Below, in pieces: positions 1 to 10,427 of a stretch of 64,000 nt of DNA. Each line of letters opens with the position of its first letter. Position 1 is the stretch's first letter. The notes beneath the pieces were generated by a model. That model saw nothing but the letters and a program-made list of their open reading frames with translations. It searched no databases and was not told where the DNA came from. The translations under genes and the position numbers were made by a program. This DNA comes from Hygrophila difformis (taxonomy: Eukaryota; Streptophyta; Magnoliopsida; Lamiales; Acanthaceae), in NCBI GenBank assembly GCA_030278955.1, contig JAOANR010000013.1:43374191-43438190 (forward strand), given 5' to 3'.

Positions 1-713
1 AGTGAAAGATCGAGTGTTTCGAGCTTTTCTAACCTCCCAATGTCGGGAGGAATAACACCAGAAATCTCATTGTTTTGCAGCATCCTATACCGAAAGAAAA
101 ATGAACATGAAATTTGGATTATGTTACTGGTCTAAACAGAGACAAAATCCTTAACAAAATTGGCATTGCTCTTTACCAACTAAGAAGCATCAAGAATTGG
201 GAATAAAAATATATATACTTACACGGCCTGCAAATTTGTGAGGTTTCCAATTCCAGGGGATAAGATTCCAGACAACCCCAAACTAGGAAGGCCTCTGGTA
301 AGAATTATAACCACTATTTCAAACCATGATTTTTTTGTAAAAAAAAGAATTAGGCAACAGATGTTCTGGTGGAGGACTTACAAACCAGAAACATAACCAT
401 CAGGTGTGCAAGAAACCATTCTCCAACTACAAGGATCCACAGAATTGGAATCCCAATTCACCAGGACATTGTGGGGGTCTTTCAGGGCATTCTTAATAGC
501 AATTAAGGCAACAACTGAAACCAGCAGTCAAGAGGACATAACTGTTACAAACAATTGGTGGGGAAATAAAAATGGGAAGGAAGGAAGGAAGAACAAACTT
601 TTACCTTCATAATTTACACCAGTGGGAGACAGAGTTGCACAGGAAACCTCCACAATTGCCCAAGCCAGAAATAATCCCAGTTTGCAGAGATGATGAACCT
701 TTCCTCTTTCCAT
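1..713 (-). CDS. NIK3: NIK3-like LRR receptor kinase, N-terminal part (runs off left edge)
   Basis: Partial gene; four exons can be read: 605-713, 382-514, 223-294 and <1-84, all with GT-AG borders and matching phases. The product starts with a hydrophobic signal peptide (LCKLGLFLAWAIVEVSCA), then the GVNYEVVALIAIKNALKDP and NWDSNSVDPCSW blocks of the LRR N-terminal cap, then the first leucine-rich repeats (LSPGIGNLTNLQAV, LQNNEISGVIPPDIGRLEKL). The 72-nt repeat exon is typical of LRR-II receptor kinases. The cap resembles NIK3 (NSP-interacting kinase) more than SERKs or NIK1 as I recall them. NIK proteins are plasma-membrane receptor-like kinases in immunity and growth signalling. The remaining LRRs, membrane segment and kinase domain lie outside the window, so the assignment rests on about 105 residues. 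Confidence 0.85.
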
Positions 714-1150
714 AATAATCAGGATTAAAAAACTACATCAAACTCCACACATTGTTCATCAAAAACCTAAATAAGCCCACCCAAAAAGGGAACTCCAAAA
801 TGAAGAACAGCCACCACAACTGAAAAGGGGGAAAAGAGAAGGCCTTGAGATCTGGGAATTCTGTTTGCCTGTGAATCCAATTGATCTCACAAAATTCAAT
901 TCCCCTTTTGAAAAAAGGTAGAAACCTTGAGCCACACTGTGATTCTTATTTGAGCTTCAAAATTCCCATTCTCATTCTCATTCCCATTTCCAGTTCCATC
1001 GCCTATCTTAGCTATAATCCACACATGCCCATATGGTATTTTACCAGAATGGATACAAACATGCTGCAAGAAGGCCAAGACATATGGCCAAGACCTCACG
1101 GACAGATATGGACAACTTATAGGAAAACCCAATCAAAAGAAAAATAGTAA
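714..1150 (-). promoter_or_regulatory. Upstream region of the NIK3-like gene
   Basis: Sequence 5' of the receptor kinase start codon. On the minus strand it is purine-rich around 960-1000 (repeated GAATGAGAA-like units). There is no convincing TATA box at a fixed distance. No other gene is seen; the short open frames on both strands have no recognisable product. Confidence 0.35.
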
Positions 1151-2345
1151 AAAAAAAAAAAAAAATCGTTTCTTTATACTACTAGTAGTACACGATAATT
1201 AATTTATTGGCGATGGAAAATACATTAAATGTAAAAAGTAGAAATAGGTGTATGTTTTGGGAAGCAAAAAATTTGCTTTATATTCAGTGATTTGGACTGA
1301 AGAGATGGGCGTGTGATTGATTCAGAGAGAACAATGGGATGGATGTCTTCAATAACCTCAGAGCAAAGCAAAAGAAATGTAAACTGTAAAGGATAAATAA
1401 ATATTTTTAAAAAAAAAATACAGCTTTTTTTTTTTTGCAGGTTAGTTTCTTGGCAGATCACGTGCTTGGCTTGTTGGCTTGTCCTTCTCTTTGTTGCGTT
1501 TCGGATTTTGTTTTGTTTTTTATTTTTAATTTTTTGAAATTTGGAAAATTATATGGTGAAAAGCTAAAAAGTATTCTCCGGCAGGATTGGCCCAGCCTCC
1601 AGTCTTCTGATTTTAAGTCTGTGATTTTTGTTTTTTTAATCAGACATGTCACGATTTTTTACCACATGTTTTCGGGTATTTTTTTTGGAGAAGCTGTTTC
1701 GGGTATTTATTTTGGTTTCTTACAAGTTACACATAACATAGCTTGTGTTTTTGGGTAAGGATTTTATCTATTGTAAGGGTAGTAAATAATAGAGGAAAAA
1801 ACTAAAAATAAGAAAATGCAAAATAGAAGTGCTGAAGTGCAAAATTGCAAATACAGTAATACAGTATATAATTAGGGGATAATTCCACATTGGTATTTCT
1901 ATAAATTAAATTCTGTTTTTGTTAAATTTTTTGCCACCTAATTAACTTTCCCAAAAAATTCGAAAAGTGCACAAATAGCAGAAACAAGTGTTGCGGTAAT
2001 GAGCCGTAGTTTTTTTTAGCGTCCTCTTCATCAAAAAAAAAAAAAAAAAAAAGTGTTGCGGTAATGAGTGTATGAGAGAGTCACAACGAACACAACTCCG
2101 AGGAGGAGAGGAAACAGTGTAATTTATTAGTATTATAGTATTAAATTATTTGGTATTACATTTCCGGATTAAAACATTTTACAAATTCATGCAAACATGT
2201 AGTACTAGGTCAATAGACAATAATCACTTCTCAATAATTATTTTTAGATTTAAATTTATATATTGAAGATAAACCACTTTTCTTTTTATTTTTCAAGTGT
2301 ATTGGATAGAGAGTTTATGAGATTTTTTTGGAGTTTGAAATTCTT
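1151..2345. other. Intergenic, AT-rich, no gene seen
   Basis: Contains A or T runs (about 1147-1165, 1407-1438, 2033-2052) and simple AT-rich DNA. A short direct repeat (aagtgttgcggtaatgag) occurs at 1986-2003 and 2051-2068. I see no coding region, RNA gene or terminal inverted repeat here. Confidence 0.4.
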
Positions 2346-2690
2346 GGTGTATTCAATTTAGATTTTAAAAAGTTTTTAAAAATCTAGAGGTATTCAATAC
2401 AGATTTTAAAAAGTCTTTAAAAATCTAGGTGTATTCAATACAGATTTTACAAAGTCTTTAAAAATTTTGAGGTATTCAACAGTCTATGGATTTTAATTCT
2501 TCAAAGACTTTAATAGATTCTTTTAAAAATTATAACTATGCAAATCTCTCCAAATTTCTATGGATTTTGTGAAGTCGATCAAACTCTATATAGAATCTGC
2601 ACAAAATCAACCAACTCTACGTGGAGTCCATAAACTTTCTAAATCCACAGACTTTTTAAAATCCATAAAAATCTGAAACGAATACACCTC
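2346..2690. mobile_element. MITE-like element with a 41-bp triplication
   Basis: The ends form an imperfect inverted repeat: GGTGTATTCAATTTAGATTTT on the left against the complement of AAATCTGAAACGAATACACC on the right. Inside the left half a 41-bp unit starting TATTCAAT is repeated three times (2350, 2391, 2432, with a fourth start at 2473). No coding capacity. The target duplication is not clear, so the superfamily is open. Confidence 0.5.
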
Positions 2691-2775
2691 TTTTAATTGG
2701 CTGTTAAGAAAAAAGAAAAAAAAATTGAAGATAAACCGCCAATAAGGAATCTACCAAACCTAAACATACTTGTAT

Positions 2776-3515
2776 GGGCACGGTTTAGGTGCGGACTAAT
2801 ATTTGTCCGCACGGTGAAGATATCAATTTTATCCGTTGAATTAAATCTAACAGCTATAAATTAAAAATGGTAAAATTGTCAAAAAAAACGTGTAATGGTT
2901 TATTCATTTATCATGTTGCTGAATATACTATATTATGTCGCTGAGATATGCATAACATGTTTCTGAGAAATACATATATGTCGCTGAAATATAATATAGC
3001 ATGTCGCTGAGAAGTACTATATCAAGTCGATGGATTGTATTGGCCTTGTCGCTGAATTGCATGGGCCATGCCGTTGAATTGTGTGAGTTCCGTCGGTGGG
3101 ATGCGTTTAAAAAGCATAGCACTATGTCGCTGAAATGTATAAAATTGTGTCGCTAAAATGAATATAATAATGTCACTGAGTTGCATAGGCCATGTCGCTG
3201 AATTGTGCAAGCTCCACCGTTGAGATGCGTTTAAAATCTCAATGACCTTCAAACGTCGCTGGGATGAATACAATAATGTCGCTGAATTGCATAGGCCGCG
3301 TTGATGTGGGTTGGCTTTGTCACTGAGTTGTGTATGTCATGTTGCTGAGTTGTATCGCCTATGTTGCGAATACAACATATTAAATACCTAAAAAGTAAAA
3401 TTACGAAACTAACCCTACAAATCATTTCAATCGTTGGATGATGAAATTGATCAACGCCAGTGGGTGAACGTCCGCACAATCCGCACGGAAGTCTATCCGC
3501 ATCATACCATCTACC
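2776..3515. mobile_element. Mutator-like non-autonomous element with 9-bp target duplication
   Basis: A 740-bp element flanked by a perfect 9-bp direct repeat TACTTGTAT (2767-2775 and 3516-3524). The ends are imperfect inverted repeats rich in GTGCGGAC / GTCCGCAC motifs, and the left end can itself fold (GTGCGGAC...GTCCGCAC). The subterminal parts also match in inverted orientation (ATCAATTTTATCCGTTGAA against ATCAATTTCATCATCCAACG). The middle is a 22-bp minisatellite. No transposase frame is present. A 9-bp duplication is the hallmark of Mutator-type transposition; the family assignment is inference. Confidence 0.65.
2912..3370. repeat. 22-bp minisatellite inside the 2776-3515 element
   Basis: About 20 degenerate units of 22 bp with the core ATGTCGCTGAATTG. 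Core starts are spaced about 22 bp apart (for example 2913, 2935, 2956, 2978, 3001, 3024, 3046, 3068, 3090). Two units are expanded by a GATGCGTTTAAAA-type insert, which itself recurs (about 3100 and 3225). Short frames across it are products of the repeat, not genes. Confidence 0.8.
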
Positions 3516-3534
3516 TACTTGTATTGCTCTCTTT

Positions 3535-3660
3535 TTTTTGCAAAGTGATTGGCTAAAGAAAAACGTAGGATCTCATGCCATATAAATTACAGATAGATAA
3601 AGGGGTTGATAGAGAGTTAGGTAGATAATCGAACCGTGCTATAAAATTGAAAGACATCAT
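3535..3660 (-). mobile_element. Degenerate tRNA-type SINE remnant
   Basis: On the minus strand it keeps a decayed box-B-like stretch (GGTTCGATTATC) followed by the family's typical middle (CCTTTATC, GTAATTTATATGGCATGAGATCC). Box A and the 3' end are not readable. It is recognisable only by comparison with the better SINEs at 7368 and 16333. Confidence 0.35.
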
Positions 3661-3719
3661 TTGACCACTGTAAACAAATTTTTTTTATCCCAGTTGCATT
3701 GTGTTTTGATTGCTTACTA

Positions 3720-3984
3720 CTCCCTCCGTTCCTTTTTTGTTGTCTTTTTATAAATTAAAAAGCGTTCCAAAATAGTTGTCATTTTCATGTTTATATCATA
3801 ATTTTTCAATATTACCTTTATCTTTTAATAAATATTACTTTCAGAATATTGTGCAATATCTCACCACTTCAATTTTACTTTTTTTCTAAAGTAGGGATAA
3901 AAGTGGAAAATTAACCAATAATAATGAAATTCCTTGGTATGTGTAATTTTTGCTAAAACGTCATACAATAAGGAACGGAAGGAG
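3720..3984. mobile_element. TA-flanked MITE (mariner/Stowaway-like, ~260-bp family)
   Basis: Starts CTCCCTCCGTTCC and ends GGAACGGAAGGAG, bounded by TA on both sides (3718-3719 and 3985-3986). No coding capacity. The interior is a diverged relative of the common family in this window. Confidence 0.75.
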
Positions 3985-3986
3985 TA

Positions 3987-4827
3987 ACATTTAAAAATTA
4001 CCATTACAACGAAGCATGCATTATAGTAATATTTTTTTAGTGACAGAAAAATTTGGTCATTGAATTTCATAATTCAATGACCAAAATCATTAGCTAAAAT
4101 TAAATAAAATTCTTGTATTAATTGAATTAACTTTTACTTTCCAAATATTTGAATTTTTTTTTTAATTAAAGGTTGAAACCTCTGCGAGCATATTATTTTG
4201 CGCATTATTGTTGTTGTTATTATAATTATTGATCCGTAAATATGATACAACACTAGCACCGTGTAATTAATTATTTTTTCATATAAAAAGATATCACACA
4301 ATTAATAATATCATCCATTCATTTATGAATAATTGTTAAATTGAGTCTGACTCAAAAATTTTAAACGAATAAAAATAAGATACTTAAGTAGTAGCGAATG
4401 TGGAGATATATAAGTGTGATGTGTATGCGTGAATAAAGAAATTAAATATACGAATAGTTTATTTATTGTTGAAAATTTAAAATAGAATAATGTATCATTT
4501 GATCTGAAATGCGGTTCTTTCTTAAAAAAAAAAAAGAAAAAAAGAAAAAAAAAAGAGTAAAGTTGCTTATTTATGGATTTAGGAGTTTGTCAGAAAATCC
4601 TCAATTTGTGCGGTTTTTGAAGAAGAATGAATGAATTGGTACAGGTATTTTATTAGTAAACAGAAAATTATCATATTTTAAATTATGAGTAATGTAAAAG
4701 TATAAAATACACAATCGATGTTGTTTAAAAAAATGAAACAAAGTTATTACTACAAAAAATGAGGATGAAGTATTTGATTAACATAGTAGCATGAATACTA
4801 TACTCCTTAAAGACAAGTATAAGGATG
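3987..4827. other. Intergenic, AT-rich, no gene seen
   Basis: Very AT-rich, with an A/G run at about 4525-4556. No reading frame, RNA gene or bounded repeat is supported. Confidence 0.35.
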
Positions 4828-4943
4828 TTTGGGAGTCAGCAGATCAGCTAGTAGATAGTAGATTCGGAGAGAGAATTGTGAGAAAATATGCTGACTGAAT
4901 CCGCTATATGCTCCTAAATATACCGGCTTCCAAACAGTCTCTA
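4828..4943. mobile_element. Short hAT-like MITE, GTTTGGGAG family
   Basis: Left end GATGTTTGGGAGTCAGCAGA and right end complement GACTGTTTGGAAGCCGG form an inverted repeat. The interior repeats GCAGAT / ATATGCT motifs. Related copies lie at 31010-31313 and 42975-43090. No clear target duplication was found. Confidence 0.45.
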
Positions 4944-5342
4944 TATATTATTTTAATAATAATTCAAATTAGCAGTATTTATAAAGTGACCACTATACTA
5001 TAGTGTAGGAAATTTTGTGATAAAAAATATAGGTATAGCATAATAGGGTAAGCAAAAGAGAATATTCACAACTCCCACAGACCACATGGGCACATGCCCA
5101 GATCTACATTATTCTGGAATTATTTTCGACTTCTTTTTCCAAATTAAAATAGGAGTATTTTTTTTTAAGTACTATCATTATTCCAAATTCCTCACTAAGT
5201 ATTAAATTGAGTAGTAATGAGGTTATGAAGAAAAAAAGTATTAGAAAATCATTCAGGATATAATAATGTTTGCCACATTCTTTGTGAATTTTTTCATCAC
5301 TTTGAACCTTTTCAATTAATTATTTCCTCACAACATATATAC
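4944..5342. other. Intergenic, no gene seen
   Basis: AT-rich DNA without a supported gene or element. Confidence 0.3.
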
Positions 5343-5344
5343 TA

Positions 5345-5604
5345 CTTCCTCCGTTTTTTAAAGATAGTTACTGACCAACCTATCACGCAGTCCAATGCAC
5401 AATTTAAACCATTAATAACTCAAATTCGGTAGAAGTAAAAATTCTAAAATTTCGGTATTTAAAAACTACAAGATGAGACGAATCTAACAAGATCTCGCTT
5501 GGTTATATTTTAACTTGTATATCTATGATAAAACTTCAAATCAAAGTGTTTAGGTGAATATTGTCAATTTTACCAATGTAGCTATCTTTTCTAAACGGAG
5601 GGAG
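5345..5604. mobile_element. TA-flanked MITE (~260-bp family)
   Basis: Begins CTTCCTCCGTTTTTTAAAG and ends CTAAACGGAGGGAG between TA dinucleotides (5343-5344, 5605-5606). It carries the family core in antisense (AGACGAATCTAACAAGATC). Confidence 0.85.
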
Positions 5605-5684
5605 TATGTGTTACTCCATTTCGAATTCAATGCAAATGGAATTAATAGAAAAAAGAAATGATTCTACTTCAAAGAAAATGAATA

Positions 5685-5879
5685 CTGCTCCATCCGTTTT
5701 TTAAAATTGTAACATTCGTAAATTTGATATCTACAGACGCTTTGACTTAAAGTTTTATCATAGTTTTATAAGTTAAAACATAGGCCAAGTGAGATCTTGT
5801 TAGATTCGTCTCGTCGAGTAGTTTTGAAATATCAAGTGTATATGTAGGTCCGTTACAATTTTTCGAAAAGCCTAGGGAG
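5685..5879. mobile_element. TA-flanked MITE (~260-bp family, internally deleted)
   Basis: Begins CTGCTCCATCCGTTTTTTAA and ends CCTAGGGAG, between TA dinucleotides. It carries the core GAGATCTTGTTAGATTCGTC in the plus orientation, opposite to its neighbour at 5345. At 195 bp it lacks part of the distal half. Confidence 0.7.
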
Positions 5880-6131
5880 TATAATGGAATTCCAATTTGA
5901 GGCCGTAAATTCGACTCCCTTTCAATGTGATTTTAGGCTTCAATGATTTTTGCTGTATGCATTCAAAGAATAAACCCTAATTTACTTACAAAGCAAGATG
6001 TTGTCAGAATAGGAAATTAGGAAGAGGATTGAGGAGACAAGTGGGAATAAAATTAATTAATTATATACTTATAGTATTTTTTTGGTGAACAATTATATAC
6101 TTGAAGTATATTAGTATTTAGTAGTATGAAG

Positions 6132-6667
6132 CATAGTTGTTAAGATCCCGATCCTGATCTTAAGATCTTACGATTTTACGATCACACCTCTCTAAAACGA
6201 TCCCGATCCTTGTAGGATCTTAAAATTAGTAAGATCCCGATCCTGATAGTAGAATGTTACGATTTTATGGTCATACTCTCTTAAACGCTTCTACGATCTT
6301 ACGATCATACCCGCTTAAACGCATAATTTTTTTTGTAGTATTTTACGATTTGGGATCAAAATAACTTTTTTCCTTTAATTTAAAACTTAAGAACTTGTCT
6401 TCCTTATGTATGATGTGTAAAAAAACATACTATGTATGTATGTGAAAATATTTTATGTTTGATTGTGATGCTTTTGTACCGTATTGTATTACTTAACTTG
6501 AAAGATTCATAAATACACGAAATAATGCTTTTATGTGTTAGTATACATATTTAAGTTTATCCATTATTACAATTTCATAAGATCTTAGGATCCCGATTCG
6601 ATCCTACGATCCCGATCTTGCAAAGAGAAAAACGATCCCATATAGGATCCCGATCTTAACAACCTTG
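6132..6667. mobile_element. hAT-type non-autonomous element, GATC-rich family, copy 1
   Basis: A 536-bp element with ends CATAGTTGTTAAGATC and, complemented, CAAGGTTGTTAAGATC, flanked by a perfect 8-bp duplication GTATGAAG (6124-6131 and 6668-6675). CANNG ends plus 8-bp duplications are the hAT signature. The subterminal regions are packed with GATCCCGATC / TACGATC repeats, possible transposase-binding sites. No coding capacity. Copy 2 at 29263-30058 is the same element in the opposite orientation; here the MITE nested in copy 2 is absent. Confidence 0.85.
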
Positions 6668-6806
6668 GTATGAAGGAAAAAGATGCCTTATTAATGAAAT
6701 TTTGTGAAACCCAATGAGAGCAAACCCAATGCCAAAGAGGGTATTTTTGTCGCATTGGAAAAGCTGAATATTCTCCAGTCTGCACTTGCTCTTTACCCCC
6801 CCTTTT

Positions 6807-6807
6807 A

Positions 6808-6854
<47 letters not shown>
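6807..6854. repeat. (ATT)n microsatellite
   Basis: About 16 uninterrupted ATT units. It produces runs of isoleucine or leucine in short spurious frames. Confidence 0.95.
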
Positions 6855-7068
6855 GTTTTTTTAATTCTTTTTTATCATATTATTAATTTATTATTATACC
6901 CCCTAATTGTATCCTCACTGGTCACTACTCACTACTCCTTTTGGTTGCTCTTTATTCTTTTTTACGTATGTAATACTATATGCTTCTTTCATTTTAACAC
7001 CCATCTTGACCATGTTTACAATTTACAAAATATTTATATATATTATATTAAATAAACTTAATCATATA

Positions 7069-7328
7069 CTTCCTCCGTCTCAATATAAATGTTACGTTAA
7101 ACTTTTTGACACTATTCACTCTGTAACTTTGATTCAAATTTTTATCATAGCTATGAAAGGAAAAACATAGTCAAGTGAGATCTTGTTAGATTCGTCCAAT
7201 CTTGTAGTTTTAGACAATCAACTTTTTATAAGTTTTTATTATACACAATTTAAGTTATAAACCGTTAAAAATGTGTATCGGCAAACGTGTCGGAAGGGAA
7301 TGTAACAATTATATTGAGACGGAGGTAG
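7069..7328. mobile_element. TA-flanked MITE (~260-bp family, CTTCCTCCGTCTCA subtype)
   Basis: Begins CTTCCTCCGTCTCAATATAA and ends TATTGAGACGGAGGTAG, with TA at 7067-7068 and 7329-7330. The inverted ends match over about 16 bp. The same subtype is nested at 29503-29762 and occurs at 55648-55907. Confidence 0.9.
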
Positions 7329-7367
7329 TATGATAGTATTCCTATTTAATAAAGAGTTAATACATAT

Positions 7368-7526
7368 GGGGTTGGAGACTTATCATAGCGGTCAAGTCCC
7401 TCTTTTCTGGGTTCGATCCCCACCCGGCCCCCTATCCTTCCCCTTTATCCCCATTTGTAATTTGTGTGGTTTGGACTCTTATACACCTCTGACGACACAT
7501 GAGTGTCACTGTATAAAAAAATAAAA
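7368..7526 (+). mobile_element. tRNA-derived SINE with 13-bp target duplication
   Basis: A 159-bp SINE bounded by AGTTAATACATAT on both sides (7355-7367 and 7527-7539). The head has a box-A-like TATCATAGCGGTCAAG and a box B GGTTCGATCCC, the internal RNA polymerase III promoter of tRNA-derived SINEs. The middle (CCCTTTATCCCCATTTGTAA) is shared with the SINE at 16333. The 3' end has a 5-bp stem-loop (GACAC ATGA GTGTC), then ACTGTAT and an A-rich tail. It does not encode protein and would depend on a LINE. Confidence 0.85.
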
Positions 7527-7539
7527 AGTTAATACATAT

Positions 7540-8547
7540 AAAAATTATTGTATTCAAATAAAAAAAACGGGACAAACTGAAAATAAATCAACTTCTTGTA
7601 TTATAATGTAAATATGGAGAGAATAATTTATATAATTTACCTTTTAATTTTCTTTTTCAAATAGGATTCTGAGTTTTATTCATTCCCTGCATTTCCCATA
7701 TTAAACCTGTTAAAGTGTATATATTTACTTTTAGCCCCTAAACTTCGGTCAATTACAAATGTTACCATGTGTCTTTATAGATCATAGTATATACTTTAAT
7801 TTGTTTTTTAATTTTATTTTATTTATTTTTGAACACAAACTGATAATTAAATGGTACTACTTCTATGTGCTTTATATATAAAAATCAATCTGATAAAAGG
7901 AAAACATGGAATGGAACCCAGATTTGAGGATTTAAAATGAAAAGAATGTTTTCTACCTATCTCCAATTACATTGTTAGTGCTTGCCTCTTGAATTAGGTG
8001 GCATTTCCAAGGAAGACTCATCAATATTAATTTTCAAATTAAGCCCTTATTGAAATTTTAAAAATTCACTGTCAATAAGCCTGTCAGGATAATAATTTTT
8101 CAAATAGGTATTAAAAATACAATATTAAGATTTATAAATACATTGCTATGAATATTCAAAGAAATCCAAATAATTTATTAAGAGTTCCCTACCCCATGCA
8201 ATTAATAGTGGAACATCATATAATCTTGGAGTTCGATTCAAATAGCAAGTAATTAATATTCTTTCCTCATATTTAGATTACCATATAATGAAATTAAAGA
8301 AGGAATACATTAAATTTAATTGCCATTATATCGAATTAATAGGCAACGTATTAGAGATAGAAACCAAAAATATTTAACTGCAATAACTAAAGTAGAAATG
8401 GGCCCGGCCCATGACGAATATGTAGGCCCAATAGGGAAAAAGGCGATTGACGTTAAGGGAATATTTGGTTGCGCTCTGTTTGGACGCGCTAATCTAAACC
8501 ATTCGATATGACCATATGACAATTGTCACCCACTTTTTGAAAAATTC
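7540..8547. other. Intergenic, no gene seen
   Basis: About 1 kb of AT-rich DNA to the left of the copia element. The overlapping frames on both strands at 8316-8522 show no family features. No RNA gene or inverted repeat is supported. Confidence 0.35.
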
Positions 8548-8552
8548 ATTTG

Positions 8553-8944
8553 TGTTATAGAAATAACTATCTTTATTTATGTATGTGTACAATAAAATGG
8601 TATATGGCTTATTAGCTTGTGTTTATAGTGGAAGTATTGTAATGGAAATTGGGATTAAATGGTGAAAGAAAGGAAGTTTAAAGGTGAGATAATAAAATGG
8701 ATAAAGTGTAATAATTATGGCTATGAAATGAAACAAGTATTAAGCTTGCATAAAATTTTTTCTAACTTAACTTCTCAATACATTACATAGGCTATTTATA
8801 AACTTTTTTATCCTCTCACTATTTACTAACCTCATAATCAAGGCATATACATTTCAAGACTTTCACATGTCTAACCTTATGATCAAGGCATGAACATGGA
8901 TGTTGAACACTAGACATTCACATGTTTTGTTTACATGCATAATA
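8553..8944 (-). repeat. Copia 3' LTR
   Basis: 392 bp, TGTTATAG...TGCATAATA on the plus strand. The polypurine tract AAGGGGGAG (minus strand, 8945-8953) lies directly upstream in the coding direction. Confidence 0.93.
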
Positions 8945-9080
8945 CTCCCCCTTGAATGTCGTCAATACGAAGAATATGCCTCGTTAAAACCTTACTTGGA
9001 AAAAACCCAGTGGGAAAAAATCCAAGTGAAGGAAAAAGAGTACAATATTCTTGTATCAGATGCTCCCCCTGATTTGGACA

Positions 9081-10427
9081 TCATTTTAAATCTCGAAGCC
9101 GCCGCATTCCAATTTTCTTCACGAGTTTCTCGAATGTTGCAGTCGGCAATGCCTTGGTAAATAGATCCGCTAAATTATTTTCTGATCGAATTTGTTGCAC
9201 ATCGACTTCACCATTCTTTTGAAGATCATGAGTGTAGAAGAATTTTGGTGAAATATGCTTCGTTCTATCTCCTTTGATATAACCCCCTTTCAACTGGGCT
9301 ACACAAGCCGAATTATCTTCAAATAAAATTGTTGGGAGCATTTGTGGTTCAATGATTAAACCACAACTCTTCAATATATGTTGAGTCATTGACCTCAACC
9401 AAACACATTCTCGACTTGCTTCATGGATTGCTAATATTTCGGCATGATTAGAAGAAGTAGCAGTTATAGTCTGCTTCATTGACCTCCAATAGATAGCAGT
9501 TCCACCACACGTGAAGATATAGTCTGTTTGAGATTTGGCTTTGTGTGGATCTGATAAATAACCTGCATCGGCATAGCCAATTAACTCATGTCGAGAGTCT
9601 TTTGGGTAAAATAACCCAAGATCAATTGTTCCTTGGAGATAGCGAAAAACATGCTTTATGCCTTTCCAATGTCGTTGAGTAGGGCAAGAGCTGTATCTTG
9701 CGAGTAGATTGACTGCAAACGAGATATCAGGTCGCGTGCTGTTTGCAAGATACATTAACGCACCAATTGCGCTTAAATATGGGATTTCTGGGCCAAGTTG
9801 CTCTTCATTATCTTCTTTTGGCCTAAATGGATCCTTTGCAGGATCAAGTGCCCGAACGACCATTGGATTATTTAGCGGATGAGCATAATCCATTCGAAAT
9901 TGCTTTAATACCTTTTGGGTATAAGCTGATTGATGAACAAATATGCCCATTTCCAAATGCTCAATTTGTAGGCCAAGGCAAAATTTCGTTTTCCCGAAAT
10001 CTTTGATTTCAAACTCCTTTTTCAGATATTCGACCGCCTTTTTCAACTCTTCAGGAGTTCCAATTAGATTTAAATCGTCAACATAGACTGCGACGATCAC
10101 AAATTCTGACCCATTTTTCTTTATAAATACACAAGGGCTGATCGGGTCATTTGTATAGCATTCCTTTATCAAACTTTCACTGAGGCGGTTGTACCACATT
10201 CGGCCAGATTGCTTGAGCCCATACAACGATTTTTGCAATTTGATGGAATAATTTTCTCTGGGTTTTGAGTTGCAAGACTCAGGTAATTTAAACCCTTCAG
10301 GTATTTTCATATAAATATCATTTTCCAATGAGCCATATAAATATGCAGTAACAACATCCATCAGCCTCATTTCGAGATTTTCTCGTACTGCTAGACTCAT
10401 TAGATACCTGAATGTTATTCCATCCAT
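9081..10427 (-). pseudogene. Copia pol, 3' part: reverse transcriptase and RNase H
   Basis: An open frame of 448 codons holding most of the RT domain and RNase H. The catalytic YVDD is present (AVYVDDLNLIG), preceded by LQKSLYGLKQSGRMW and followed by the copia RNase H segment (TSSNHAEILAIHEASRECVWL). It ends close to the polypurine tract. It is in a different frame from the upstream pol segment because one C appears to be missing in the TATTCCC run near 10430; the sense continues smoothly across the shift. Its apparent start methionine is internal to the RT palm region, so this is a downstream piece of a broken pol. Confidence 0.92.

Noticed and set aside
2912..3370. CRISPR-like regularly spaced repeats
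   Set aside because: The 22-bp units are directly adjacent with no unique spacers, the repeats are degenerate, and the setting is a plant nuclear genome. It is a minisatellite.
6704..7055. Open frames with long isoleucine or leucine runs
   Set aside because: They are translations of the (ATT)n microsatellite.
7368..7526. tRNA gene
   Set aside because: Box A and box B are present, but there is no full cloverleaf, and the unit has a long 3' body, an A tail and target duplications. It is a SINE. The same applies to 16333-16493, 23386-23517 and 55497-55628.
8316..8522. Overlapping frames on both strands at 8316-8522
   Set aside because: They are short, have no family features, and the region has no splice or promoter context.
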